Of a stretch of 14,787 bases of DNA, positions 1 through 7,153 are shown piece by piece. A model generated the notes under the pieces. It saw nothing but the letters and a program-made list of their open reading frames with translations, was not told the DNA's origin and did no database searches. Source of the stretch: Microcaldota archaeon (GTDB taxonomy: Archaea > Micrarchaeota > Micrarchaeia > Micrarchaeales > CABMGC01); assembly GCA_021851985.1 (NCBI GenBank), contig JAJZOS010000010.1:1-14787 (forward strand), in the 5' to 3' direction. How positions within the stretch are numbered: the first letter of the stretch is position 1; each line of letters starts with the position of its first letter. A program made the translations under genes and the position numbers.

Positions 1-4
1 CAGA

Positions 5-829
5 ATGAAACTCCAATCTTCAATAGAATTTCTTACAGTATACGGATTCTCAATTGCAGTGATTTCTATAGTCATAGTGATAATTTTCTATTTAGCCACA
101 CCATATACAAATGCGATTCCTAACCAATGCATTGGATACGGCGTGCTGTGCAGCGGGTCAACATATATATCCAACACAATGACCAATACGGCGAACGTGA
201 TACTTTATCTGTCAAATTCAGGAAGCTCTCCGGCAAATATAATAAGCGCTAATGTGGTTATAAACGGGAGGACATACGGACCCGGACCCTGCTTCAATGC
301 ATCAGGCTCGGTGAGCACGGCATACAGCGGAAATAATTTTGTGGTGCCTGGAGGTCCAGTTACATGTATAATAGCCGTGAATCCGTCGAGTGGAATTGGA
401 GCGGTAGTGCGAGGCGAGTTTACCATAGATTCGTATACATGCAATTCTGCAATCCAGCAATTCTCGGCGGCAAACTGTTTGTTTGTGCCGTCAGGGGAAT
501 CTGGGACATTTTCATCTGCATCCCAGGAAAGTTCAGCCATATATTATCATGTGACTGTGGCTGATAGTCCGGTGGGATGGGGATACGAGGGGGTCTCGGA
601 CAGCCAAACGGGATATACATGCGAGCAACCAAACCAATTGTGCACATATGACATAGCTGCGGGCACTGTAATTACAATAAATGCATATGATATTGTCAAT
701 TCAAATCACATTTTCTCGCGATGGGAATGTACAGGCGCATGCGGAGGATATTCTGGAACATCAAGCAGCGCGACATTCACATTGAATGGAGATATTACTG
801 AGACTGCGGTATTCGTCGAATCAAGTTGA
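5..829 (+). CDS. Pilin-like secreted protein with class III signal segment and C-terminal InlB-B-like repeat
   Basis: A 274-residue protein. Residues 2-12 (KLQSSIEFLTV) followed by a hydrophobic stretch to about residue 32 match the archaeal class III (type IV pilin-like) signal segment, which is normally cut just before the QS and then assembles through the retained helix. The rest is Ser/Thr/Asn/Gly-rich with several cysteine pairs (C42, C49, C96, C121, C146, C158), suggesting an extracellular disulfide-bonded fold. Residues about 180-272 look like a divergent InlB B-repeat: a 'GTVITINAY' strand, then 'FSRWECTGACGG' and a final 'ITETAVF' strand. The ATG lies four bases from the window edge, so the start fits the signal segment but an upstream extension cannot be excluded. 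Role as a pilin-like or adhesive surface subunit is inferred. The gene is followed by T-rich sequence and rsmA. Confidence 0.72.
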   Translation: MKLQSSIEFLTVYGFSIAVISIVIVIIFYLATPYTNAIPNQCIGYGVLCSGSTYISNTMTNTANVILYLSNSGSSPANIISANVVINGRTYGPGPCFNASGSVSTAYSGNNFVVPGGPVTCIIAVNPSSGIGAVVRGEFTIDSYTCNSAIQQFSAANCLFVPSGESGTFSSASQESSAIYYHVTVADSPVGWGYEGVSDSQTGYTCEQPNQLCTYDIAAGTVITINAYDIVNSNHIFSRWECTGACGGYSGTSSSATFTLNGDITETAVFVESS

Positions 830-843
830 AGCCGCTATCAGGC

Positions 844-861
844 ATTTTTTGAACCGTTTTT
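844..861 (+). terminator. T-tract region after the pilin-like gene
   Basis: Between the stop of the pilin-like gene and the next start lie two thymine runs (T6 at about 845-850 and T5 at about 857-861) in a 32-base gap. Archaeal RNA polymerase stops at such U-tracts without needing a hairpin, so this is a plausible intrinsic terminator. It sits directly against the next gene, so it may be leaky. Confidence 0.35.
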
Positions 862-870
862 GTGATTTTA

Positions 871-1647
871 ATGTATTTCAAAAGCAAGAAGTCGCTTGGA
901 CAGGTATTTTTGATTACTGAGAGCATTGCCGAAAAGGAAGCTGTTCATGCTGCAGGAAAGACAGTGATAGAGATAGGGCCTGGACTGGGGATACTGACAC
1001 GAAAGCTTTGCGAAAACGCAAAAAAGGTAGTGGCTGTTGAAAAAGACAGGGATCTGTACGAGATGCTCAAGAATGAGATTCACTCAAAAAATCTTGTTCT
1101 TATAAACAATGATTTTTTCGACATTTCTGCATCAAGGACAGGCATTGAAAAGGCAGACATAATGATCTCGAATATACCTTATAATCTGTCTGGAAAGGTT
1201 ATAGGGTGGCTGGCAAAGAATAATATGCAGGCAGTATTGTGCCTCCAAAAGGAGTTTGTAGACCACATGCTAGCGAAGCCAGACACACATGATTACTCCA
1301 AACTCAGCGTGATAAGCGCGTTGTTCTTCAGGGTGACGAAGATAATGAACGTTCCAAAAGGAAATTTCAGGCCGGTACCTAAAGTGGATTCTGTGATAAT
1401 TTACATGAAGCCCTTAAAAGCTAGGATATCCGAGAGGCTGGTATGGATGATCGGACTTTTGATGCAGCACAAAAAGAAGACAGTGAGGAATGCGATAATC
1501 GACTCGAGAAAATATCTAGGGATGGAGAAGGATGAAATAATAAGCGTGGCCAACTCTGTATATATGTCGGATAAGAAGGTGTTTAAGCTTGCCCCAGAAG
1601 AGATATTAAAGATTGCAGAATACCTTGACCATGCAATCGCGGCCTAA
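871..1647 (+). CDS. rsmA: 16S rRNA (adenine-N6,N6) dimethyltransferase, RsmA/KsgA/Dim1 family
   Basis: Transfers methyl groups from S-adenosylmethionine to two adjacent adenines near the 3' end of 16S rRNA during small-subunit maturation. Counting from a GTG at 862 (261 aa), the SAM motif I 'EIGPGLG' is at residues 37-43, the acidic ribose-binding E60 follows in 'AVEKD', and the catalytic motif IV 'NIPYNLS' is at 104-110. The N-terminal signature 'KKSLGQVFL' has V where N or H is usual. I prefer the ATG at 871 (258 aa), because GTGAT at 862-866 can serve as its ribosome binding site at 4-base spacing; GTG 862 remains possible. I see no TATA box in the short upstream gap, so it may be co-transcribed with the pilin-like gene. 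Its stop overlaps the convergent UPF0173 gene by four bases. Confidence 0.93.
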   Translation: MYFKSKKSLGQVFLITESIAEKEAVHAAGKTVIEIGPGLGILTRKLCENAKKVVAVEKDRDLYEMLKNEIHSKNLVLINNDFFDISASRTGIEKADIMISNIPYNLSGKVIGWLAKNNMQAVLCLQKEFVDHMLAKPDTHDYSKLSVISALFFRVTKIMNVPKGNFRPVPKVDSVIIYMKPLKARISERLVWMIGLLMQHKKKTVRNAIIDSRKYLGMEKDEIISVANSVYMSDKKVFKLAPEEILKIAEYLDHAIAA

Positions 1648-2300
1648 AATGAATATTTGGGCTCACCTTCCTCCTTAAGGATTATGCCGTTCTTGACATT
1701 TGCAAGGAATTTTTGCTCTGCTTCTTTTGAACCTGCCTTTCCAAGCAGCGCTTTGTAGTGTATAGGCGCAACTTTTTCTGCTTTTATTGAATGTGCAGCC
1801 TCTATTACTTCATCAACACCCATGACATATGTGCCCCCCATCGGAAGCATTGCAAGGCCAGTAACTATCTTCTTCATTTCATTTATGAAATCCGTGTCTC
1901 CGGCATGATACACCTTGATGCCGTTTACGTCCAATATGTATCCTACCCAGCCATTTTCCTTGGGATGATAATGAATCCTGTTTTCTACTTTATTGTATGC
2001 AGGAACAGTGTTGAATTCAATTCCATTGAATGAATAGTGCCTGTTTGGCTCAACGCCAACCACATCCCCTACAGGCACCTTCCCGATGCTGTCCTTGGGA
2101 ACAAAGACCCCTGTTTTGCGGTCCGCAATTCTGGCAATGTCTTTCTCGCTGAGATGATCGAAATGGGGATGAGTTATTAGTATAATATCTGCATGCGCGC
2201 TTGCCGCGCCCAGATTGAACGGATCTATGTAAACATTCTTGCCATTGAGGGTTAACAGAAAGCTTGCGTGCCCGTTCCATTTCAAGAAACTTAAGTCCAT
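1644..2300 (-). CDS. UPF0173 family metal-dependent hydrolase (metallo-beta-lactamase fold)
   Basis: A 218-residue cytosolic protein of the UPF0173 / L-ascorbate-lactonase-like branch of the metallo-beta-lactamase superfamily. The metal site is complete: 'THPHFDHL' gives H44, H46, D48 and H49; 'YHAGDTDF' gives H132 and D135; and the late histidine is H181 in 'APIHYK'. Length and the opening pattern 'WNGHASFLL' fit the family. The true substrate is not known for most members and cannot be read from the sequence. The ATG at 2298-2300 has a TTTAAATT box centred about 25 bases upstream and no clear ribosome binding site, so a leaderless message is likely. The 3' end overlaps rsmA tail to tail in the four bases CTAA. 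Confidence 0.9.
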   Translation of the reverse strand: MDLSFLKWNGHASFLLTLNGKNVYIDPFNLGAASAHADIILITHPHFDHLSEKDIARIADRKTGVFVPKDSIGKVPVGDVVGVEPNRHYSFNGIEFNTVPAYNKVENRIHYHPKENGWVGYILDVNGIKVYHAGDTDFINEMKKIVTGLAMLPMGGTYVMGVDEVIEAAHSIKAEKVAPIHYKALLGKAGSKEAEQKFLANVKNGIILKEEGEPKYSF

Positions 2301-2321
2301 AATCTGTATTTGACAACTTAA

Positions 2322-2329
2322 TTTAAATT
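2322..2329 (-). promoter_or_regulatory. TATA-like box for the UPF0173 hydrolase
   Basis: The minus strand reads AATTTAAAT about 25 bases before the ATG at 2300, the normal archaeal TATA-to-start distance, which would put transcription and translation starts at about the same base. Confidence 0.5.
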
Positions 2330-2414
2330 CTTTTTGTGCGTTTTGGTCATGTAATATACAGCATGGTAAATCCTACGCCCAATGCTGCAAATGGCATATT
2401 TAACAACTAATAGC

Positions 2415-2443
2415 GGGAAATCCCACACCATTAATGAGTGGGA
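2415..2443. repeat. Hairpin upstream of the IS200/IS605 tnpA, probable element left end
   Basis: TCCCAC at 2421-2426 pairs with GTGGGA at 2438-2443; between them CATTAATG (2429-2436) is itself self-complementary, so the whole forms a long imperfect hairpin. An overlapping alternative hairpin, GGGA-AA-TCCC, lies at 2415-2424. Subterminal imperfect hairpins are what TnpA of IS200/IS605 elements binds on single-stranded DNA, so this is the best candidate left end. The 'CCCAC...GTGGGATGA' look also recalls the hairpin at the right end of tnpB-carrying relatives, so it could be a relic of such an end. The exact element boundary is not visible. Confidence 0.5.
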
Positions 2444-2471
2444 TGACAGCTAGAGCGAAAATATTACATAA

Positions 2472-2891
2472 GTGTATATTCATATAATAGGTATTACAAA
2501 AAGATATGATAGTGCAGAAACAAGTGTCCATTTCATGGGATACCATTTCGTATGGTGTCCTAGGTATAGACGCAAGGTTCTGACACCAAAGATAGAAAAG
2601 AGGTTGAAGAAATTGATAAACGATAAGGCAAAAGATTTGGATTGCAAGGTAATTGCACTTGAAGTAATGCCAGACCACGTTCATTTATTCATTCAAGGTA
2701 AACCCATTTTGACTCCAAACTATATAATAGGGCAGATAAAAAGATATACTTCACATTGCATGCGTGAGGAATTTCCCGAACTAAAAACAAGATTGCCTAC
2801 GCTTTGGTCAAGGAGTTATTTCGTATCTACACATGGTCATGTTTCAGATTCATTGATAAAAAGATATATTGCAGAACAGAAGGGATTGTAA
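2472..2891 (+). CDS. tnpA: IS200/IS605 family transposase TnpA (Y1 HUH)
   Basis: A 139-residue single-strand-DNA transposase that cuts and rejoins with a tyrosine. The HUH metal motif is 'PDHVHLF' (H69, H71), the nucleophile is Y132 in 'LIKRYIAEQK', and Q136 follows on the same helix. The family opening 'YHFVWCPRYRRKVL' is at residues 24-37. All key residues are present and the length is normal, so the protein may be active. The GTG at 2472 directly follows an in-frame TAA at 2469-2471, so no longer version exists; an internal start would cut the first strand. No tnpB is present. Only 48 bases separate the stop from prs and I see no clear right-end hairpin there, so the element may be truncated or have a very short right end. 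Confidence 0.93.
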   Translation: MYIHIIGITKRYDSAETSVHFMGYHFVWCPRYRRKVLTPKIEKRLKKLINDKAKDLDCKVIALEVMPDHVHLFIQGKPILTPNYIIGQIKRYTSHCMREEFPELKTRLPTLWSRSYFVSTHGHVSDSLIKRYIAEQKGL

Positions 2892-2909
2892 TATGGAATC
2901 AAAAAAGGC

Positions 2910-2917
2910 ATATAAAT
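2910..2917 (+). promoter_or_regulatory. TATA-like box for prs
   Basis: ATATAAAT centred about 27 bases before the ATG at 2940, with no ribosome binding site between, indicates a leaderless prs message. It lies only about 20 bases after the tnpA stop, so the transposon sits right against this promoter. Confidence 0.6.
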
Positions 2918-2939
2918 TAGAATCTATCAAGTTGAAAAC

Positions 2940-3839
2940 ATGGAAACCATGAGGGTTGTGGGTTGCTCTGCAAGCAATGGCATCGATATTACTTTGTCAA
3001 AGGTGCTTGGTGTTGACCTTGTAAAGGCGGAGCTGACAAGATTCCCTGACGGTGAGATAAAGGTCAAGGTGCCTGAATTCAAGGAAAAAATAGCAGTGAT
3101 CGTTCAATCTACTTATTTTCCCCAGGAAAAAAACCTTTTTGAGTTGGTGCTTGCCGCACAGGCGCTGAAAGGCAAGCACATTATTGCGATAATTCCTTAT
3201 ATTGCATATGCAAGGCAAAACAGGAGCTTCAGTCCTGGGGAAGCGGTGAGCATAAATTCAGTTCTTGATATTATAGAATGTGCAGGAATTAAGGAGCTAA
3301 TTACTGTAAACCCGCATAAAAGCGAACCGTTGATGCGCTTTAACGGAAAAATAGGGATTGTGGATGCTGCCGGAACACTTGCCAAGAAAATTGGCGGAAA
3401 TTTTGATAATCCGACTATAATAGCTCCTGATAAGGGAGGAATTGGAATTGCAAAAAAAGCAGCATCTGTAATGAAATGTGACTACACATACATAGAAAAA
3501 CATAGGAACATATACGGATCGGTGAGCATAAAGAAGACCCACGGAGGCAACTTCAGGGGAAATGACATAATTATATTCGATGATGTAATAAGCACAGGGG
3601 GGACTGTAGAGCAGGCAGCAAGATTTGCATATGACCATGGAGCAAAATCTGTGTCTGTTGCAGCAATACACCTAGTAATGGTAAAGGGAGCGTATGAAAA
3701 ATTACAGAGCTCCGGAATACAAAAGATCTTTGGAACCAATACAGTACCATTTGACAGGGCGGATACAATAGATATTGCTTCGGATATTGCTTCCAGAATA
3801 AATAAAATAGGGACGAAAGGAGTTTCTAAAGAGAAATAA
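2940..3839 (+). CDS. prs: Ribose-phosphate pyrophosphokinase (PRPP synthetase)
   Basis: Makes 5-phosphoribosyl 1-diphosphate from ribose 5-phosphate and ATP, the precursor for nucleotides, histidine and tryptophan. The 299-residue protein has two phosphoribosyltransferase-type halves. Seen in order: 'RFPDGEI' at 34-40, the ATP-contact segment 'YARQNRSFSPGEAVS' at 90-104 (N where D is common), H126 in 'VNPHK', 'APDKGG' at 162-167, the catalytic flexible-loop 'KHRN' at 187-190, and the PRPP loop 'FDDVISTGGT' at 213-222. Length fits the short archaeal enzymes. The ATG at 2940 is favoured by the TATA box 27 bases upstream; an ATG three codons later is the alternative. The last 14 bases overlap the end of the convergent gltX. 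Confidence 0.96.
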   Translation: METMRVVGCSASNGIDITLSKVLGVDLVKAELTRFPDGEIKVKVPEFKEKIAVIVQSTYFPQEKNLFELVLAAQALKGKHIIAIIPYIAYARQNRSFSPGEAVSINSVLDIIECAGIKELITVNPHKSEPLMRFNGKIGIVDAAGTLAKKIGGNFDNPTIIAPDKGGIGIAKKAASVMKCDYTYIEKHRNIYGSVSIKKTHGGNFRGNDIIIFDDVISTGGTVEQAARFAYDHGAKSVSVAAIHLVMVKGAYEKLQSSGIQKIFGTNTVPFDRADTIDIASDIASRINKIGTKGVSKEK

Positions 3840-5535
3840 AGTACATTTCATCCTTTTTATCGAGCTTGAAGAAGCCTATCCTTTCAAATTGGACTATGGA
3901 TCCCTCACTAAGCCTTGTTGCATGTTTTTCTACATACGCATCATTCACTACAAGGCTTTTTTCATTGAATAATTCGCCGTCCATTAGATTGCCGATACTC
4001 GCTATTCTGCATTTGATCAGGTTGTTTTCTGCTATCCACTGTATTGCAGATCCGGATTTCTCTTCCGAATATTCGGCTTTTATTACATTTCCGGTGTTTT
4101 TTATAACCACCGAAAATGCGTCTTTAAGTCTTATTATTGAACCTTCCCTAAATTTTGTTGCATCATCCCTCTCAATGAAAAACTTTTTGCCCATTTTGTA
4201 GCTCCTCTGGCCAAGATTCTGCGAAGGATGATTCTTCAATATTACCTTGTCTATGCCGAGATTTTCTATGTCAATCTCTATTGGGTCCTTCAAGGCAAAC
4301 AGCCTTTTTGCCTTCTGGTCTATTTCTTTTCTGTTGTATGAAAGAAGCATGTTTATATCGACACTGCTCTCATTCTTGCTCATTCCGAAGCGCAATACAA
4401 ATTCCCTTATGGCATCGGGGGTTATTCCTCTTCTCCTAAGTCCAGCGATTGTCACGAGTCTTGGGTCATCATAACCGCCTATTTTGCCTTGCCTTATAAG
4501 CTCGTTAAGCTTTCTCTTTGAAGTGAGGTTATTAGATATTTCAAGCCTCGCCATGCTGTGTATAATCGGCTTTCTCAAGGAAAGTGAGTTTAATATGCAA
4601 TTGAAAAGCTCGTCCCGGAGTTCATACTCCTTGCTCCTTATTACGTCGGTTATGCCTTTAATCGAATCCATTACCGGAGTATTAAAATTATATGTGGGCC
4701 ACACCCGGTACTTGTCTCCTTGTCGGTAATGCGTGCTTGATTTTATCCTGAAAAGAATAGGATCTCTCATCGTGGTATTAAGAGACTGCATATCGCCATT
4801 TAATCTCAACGTTGCTTCATTTTCGGCAAACTCTCCTATAAGCATCCTTTTCCACAGTTCGCTGTTCTGATTGGATGTCTGCTTCTTGTGGCGGCATATT
4901 TCACCTTTTTCCCTGCCAAGTCCAGCTTCTTCTGCACTGCACATACATACATATGCATTGCCTTTTGATATCATCATGTCTGCGTATTTGTACATTTGCT
5001 CTATATGGTCGCTGGCATAATACTCTTCACTGAACCTTATGCCAAGCCAGTCAAGGTCTTTTTTTATTGCGTCTACAAACTCCTGCTTTTCAGAATCGGG
5101 ATTGGTGTCATCAAAGTATAAAACGAGGCTGCCTTTATAGATCCTTGAAAACTCGCTTTCAAGAAACGCTGCTTTTGCATGGCCTATATGCATGAAGCCG
5201 TTTGGCTCTGGAGGAAACCGTGTTTTGAAATTCCCCTGAACCGCACCTTCGAGATTCATATTAGGCTTTGATGTCCTCTCGAGCTTTATCTTAGCCTCAG
5301 TCCTAAACTCGTTTGAATACTTTGAATATTCTGTTTCAAGCGAATCCTTGCTCATTAGATTGACTTTCAAAACGACTTCTCTTACTTCGTTTGATAGGGA
5401 TTTTATGTCTTTTCGCAGTTCTGGGTACTGTGATATTACTTTATTGCAAACTGCACTCTCGCTTGCCTTTCCATAATCCATTGCATTCTTAACGGCATAC
5501 TTCATTATTGCTGCGATTATGTCACTTTGCGGCAT
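3826..5535 (-). CDS. gltX: Glutamyl-tRNA synthetase, archaeal type
   Basis: Charges tRNA(Glu) with glutamate; archaeal enzymes usually also charge tRNA(Gln), which is later amidated. The 569 residues begin with about 95 helical residues typical of archaeal/eukaryotic GluRS, then the class I signature 'FPPEPNGFMHIGHAKA' (HIGH at 116-119), 'DDTNP' at 142-146, a cysteine/histidine cluster C197, C199, C214, H216 in the insert where archaeal enzymes often bind zinc, and the KMSKS equivalent 'SKRKL' at 339-343. The C-terminal part (about 400-569) is the beta-barrel anticodon-binding region of the archaeal/GlnRS type rather than the helical bacterial one. The ATG lies 6 bases after the stop of the upstream membrane-protein gene, so the two are probably one transcript. 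The 3' end overlaps prs by 14 bases. Confidence 0.96.
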   Translation of the reverse strand: MPQSDIIAAIMKYAVKNAMDYGKASESAVCNKVISQYPELRKDIKSLSNEVREVVLKVNLMSKDSLETEYSKYSNEFRTEAKIKLERTSKPNMNLEGAVQGNFKTRFPPEPNGFMHIGHAKAAFLESEFSRIYKGSLVLYFDDTNPDSEKQEFVDAIKKDLDWLGIRFSEEYYASDHIEQMYKYADMMISKGNAYVCMCSAEEAGLGREKGEICRHKKQTSNQNSELWKRMLIGEFAENEATLRLNGDMQSLNTTMRDPILFRIKSSTHYRQGDKYRVWPTYNFNTPVMDSIKGITDVIRSKEYELRDELFNCILNSLSLRKPIIHSMARLEISNNLTSKRKLNELIRQGKIGGYDDPRLVTIAGLRRRGITPDAIREFVLRFGMSKNESSVDINMLLSYNRKEIDQKAKRLFALKDPIEIDIENLGIDKVILKNHPSQNLGQRSYKMGKKFFIERDDATKFREGSIIRLKDAFSVVIKNTGNVIKAEYSEEKSGSAIQWIAENNLIKCRIASIGNLMDGELFNEKSLVVNDAYVEKHATRLSEGSIVQFERIGFFKLDKKDEMYFISL

Positions 5536-5541
5536 AGTTTT

Positions 5542-6159
5542 CTACCTCAGTAAAACCACACTAATAGGCCCGTATATAGTGCCGTTAGCATCAATAAGGG
5601 AGGATACCCTCACATTTAGCCTTGTTCCTATGGTGCGGTTGATCTGTGACGAAAAGGATATGTTCCTTTCACTCTGGGTCAATGGTATCTGAACGCTCTG
5701 TGAGCCTACCTCCATATTGAGAATTGGCGGAAGCTCCATGTACGCAGTGCCGTATGTTGCGGTGCAGTTCTTCTCGTCTGAATTTAGCTTTCCTGTTATA
5801 TATTGGTATATTTTGTATGCACTCATATTGCCAGGGGCAACAAACGTTCCGCCGCCCGAAGTGTAAAAATTAAGCACAGAATTATTATCTTCAAGTTGAG
5901 CGGAATAGGAGGATATCGCATTAGACGCAAGTAACTGGACTGTTTTGTTTTTGCATGTTAAATTGAAAACAAGAGGACCGCCATATCCTGTTACCACGGC
6001 ATTAGTAATAGACTGCGCGTAGGCTGTCTGCGGTTGTGATGTTACCTGAGGCTGCTGTGAATTATACGTAGTGAGCGAAATATACGAACTTAGGAATATA
6101 AGTGCAATGAATATTGCAAGGGCAAGTTCCGATATCCTTTTTTTATCCATAGAAATCAT
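5542..6159 (-). CDS. Membrane-anchored, glycosylation-site-rich extracellular protein, unknown function
   Basis: I do not recognise the family. The 205 residues open with 'MDKKRISE' and a hydrophobic segment at about 12-33, which acts as an N-terminal anchor or uncleaved signal. A Gln/Thr/Pro-rich linker follows (about 33-50), then a beta-rich domain to the end. Many N-X-S/T sites (for example NLT, NKT, NNS, NMS, NCT, NIS, NRT, NGT) and two cysteines (in 'LTCKNKT' and 'EKNCTA') point to an extracellular glycosylated domain with possibly one disulfide. Starts at ATG 6159 or, three codons later, ATG 6150. The gene lies 6 bases upstream of gltX and probably shares its message, though nothing suggests a functional link. 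A box-like ATTTATCTTA lies at 6184-6193 on this strand. Confidence 0.7.
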   Translation of the reverse strand: MISMDKKRISELALAIFIALIFLSSYISLTTYNSQQPQVTSQPQTAYAQSITNAVVTGYGGPLVFNLTCKNKTVQLLASNAISSYSAQLEDNNSVLNFYTSGGGTFVAPGNMSAYKIYQYITGKLNSDEKNCTATYGTAYMELPPILNMEVGSQSVQIPLTQSERNISFSSQINRTIGTRLNVRVSSLIDANGTIYGPISVVLLR

Positions 6160-6207
6160 AAGATTTATTAATTGTGATTAATGTAAGATAAATAGATTAT
6201 ATATTAA
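6160..6207. promoter_or_regulatory. Divergent promoter region between the gltX operon and the FKBP gene
   Basis: This AT-rich spacer serves two outward-facing genes. For the plus-strand FKBP gene, TTATATAT at 6197-6204 is centred 26 bases before ATG 6226. For the minus-strand gene, ATTTATCTTA at 6184-6193 lies about 30 bases before ATG 6159. A symmetric ATTAAT-TGTG-ATTAAT at 6167-6182 sits just downstream of the minus-strand box. It could be a regulator site or simply AT-rich sequence. Confidence 0.5.
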
Positions 6208-6225
6208 TTGCTATTTGGTGGAATA

Positions 6226-6921
6226 ATGCCTTTTAACGATGGAGATTTTGTAAAGGTTGACTATACTGCGCGGAGGTCTTCGGACAGGAGCCTGGTTTAT
6301 ACGACGCTGGAGAAGATTGCAAGGGAGGAAGGTGCATATGATGCAGAAACGAAATACTCGCCGCAACTGGTGGTTCTTGGCAAAGATAGCGCTTTGAAGG
6401 GAGTCGAGAATGCGGTAAAGATAATGTCTGTGGGGGAGGAAAAGACGGTAGACATGGAACCTAAAGACACATTCGGAGAGAGGGATGATTCACTTGTAAA
6501 TGTCATGCATCTTTCGGACTTCAGGAAAAAGGATATTAATCCGCAGCCAGGAATGAGGCTAGATGTTGACGGAAGAGTGGCTATAATAAAGAGCGTAAAC
6601 TCGGGAAGAGTGGTCGTTGACATGAATCATCCGTTGGCAGGGGAAAAGTTGACATATAATATAAAAGTGGTTGAAAAGGTAGAGACTGATGACAAAAAGG
6701 TGGCGGCTCTCTCAGAGCATTATTCCTTAAAGCCAGATTCTGTTGCGGTCAATGGAGGCGTTGCAAAGGTGGTCTTTGGACCTAAAGTAAAAAAAGACAG
6801 TAATTATCTTATAAGTAAGGCTTCATTTTCAGAGGCCATATTCAGGTACATGAATGGCATAAACAAAGTAGTGTTCGAAGAAGAATATGAAAGGGAGAAA
6901 CCTGAAACTGAAAAGAAGTAA
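6226..6921 (+). CDS. FKBP-type peptidyl-prolyl cis-trans isomerase, long archaeal form
   Basis: Speeds proline isomerisation in folding proteins and acts as a chaperone in the cytosol. From ATG 6226 it has 231 residues. The FKBP half-domain runs from 'MPFNDGDFVKVDYTAR' through 'ALKGVENAVKIMSVGEEKTV' and 'EPKDTFGERD' to about residue 88. An insert-in-flap chaperone domain follows (about 89-134, including 'PGMRLDVDG'), then the returning strand 'NHPLAGEKLTYNIKVVEKVE' at 134-153. A C-terminal extension of about 75 residues ends in a charged tail, as in long archaeal SlyD-like FKBPs. An in-frame TTG at 6208 would add six residues, but the TATA box 26 bases before 6226 and the GGTGG at 6217-6221 both favour the ATG. 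No signal peptide. It is convergent with spt4, 29 bases apart. Confidence 0.92.
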   Translation: MPFNDGDFVKVDYTARRSSDRSLVYTTLEKIAREEGAYDAETKYSPQLVVLGKDSALKGVENAVKIMSVGEEKTVDMEPKDTFGERDDSLVNVMHLSDFRKKDINPQPGMRLDVDGRVAIIKSVNSGRVVVDMNHPLAGEKLTYNIKVVEKVETDDKKVAALSEHYSLKPDSVAVNGGVAKVVFGPKVKKDSNYLISKASFSEAIFRYMNGINKVVFEEEYEREKPETEKK

Positions 6922-6950
6922 AACCAGTATAATCCAGCGGATGATGGTCT

Positions 6951-7142
6951 TTAATCATTGATGTTTATTGCGTACGTGCCATTTACCTTGAATCCCAGCT
7001 TTTTGGCAATCTCTGATTTCTCAACATTTAATATGACTATATGGCCGTTCCACTTTGTGGTAAGGTTTGATGCTCCGCATAGCGGGCATATGTTTCCTTG
7101 GGCTATTATTAGTTTGCATGTCCTGCATGCCGATTCTGCCAT
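6951..7142 (-). CDS. spt4: Transcription elongation factor Spt4 (RpoE'')
   Basis: A 63-residue zinc-ribbon protein that pairs with the NGN domain of Spt5/NusG on RNA polymerase and raises processivity. The zinc ligands are C6 and C9 in 'CRTC' and C19 and C22 in 'CPLC'. The following 'WNGHIVILNVEKSEIAKKLG' and closing 'NGTYAININ' are the Spt4 core that binds Spt5. Length is typical for archaea. The start at 7142 follows an AGGTGA ribosome binding site that overlaps the stop codon of rpo7, so the two genes are translated from one message. Confidence 0.94.
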   Translation of the reverse strand: MAESACRTCKLIIAQGNICPLCGASNLTTKWNGHIVILNVEKSEIAKKLGFKVNGTYAININD

Positions 7143-7147
7143 ATTTT

Positions 7148-7153
7148 CACCTA
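7148..7153 (-). promoter_or_regulatory. Ribosome binding site of spt4 overlapping the rpo7 stop
   Basis: On the minus strand, AGGTGA runs from the end of the rpo7 TAG stop into the 8-base gap and stands five bases before the spt4 ATG. This supports both the start choice and translational coupling within the rpo7-spt4 pair. Confidence 0.7.

Larger units (their letters stand above)
2400..2905 (+). mobile_element. Solo IS200-like element (tnpA only), boundaries approximate
   Basis: The upstream hairpin at 2415-2443 plus the intact tnpA mark an IS200-type insertion lodged between the UPF0173 gene and prs. IS200/IS605 elements have no terminal inverted repeats and make no target duplication, so the edges given are estimates. 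The right edge must lie before the prs promoter box at about 2910 if that promoter is native. Confidence 0.55.

Noticed and set aside
205..540. Open frames of 60-125 codons opposite or out of phase with rsmA, prs, gltX, the pilin-like genes and the giant surface gene.
   Set aside because: Each lies wholly inside a gene with clear family motifs, lacks its own start signals, and shows no recognisable domain.
2347..2397. A 16-codon hydrophobic reading frame on the minus strand (MPFAALGVGFTMLYIT) between the UPF0173 gene and the transposon, possibly a microprotein or a gene fragment cut by the insertion.
   Set aside because: No TATA box or ribosome binding site at the right distance, a very short length, and no matching remainder on the other side of tnpA.
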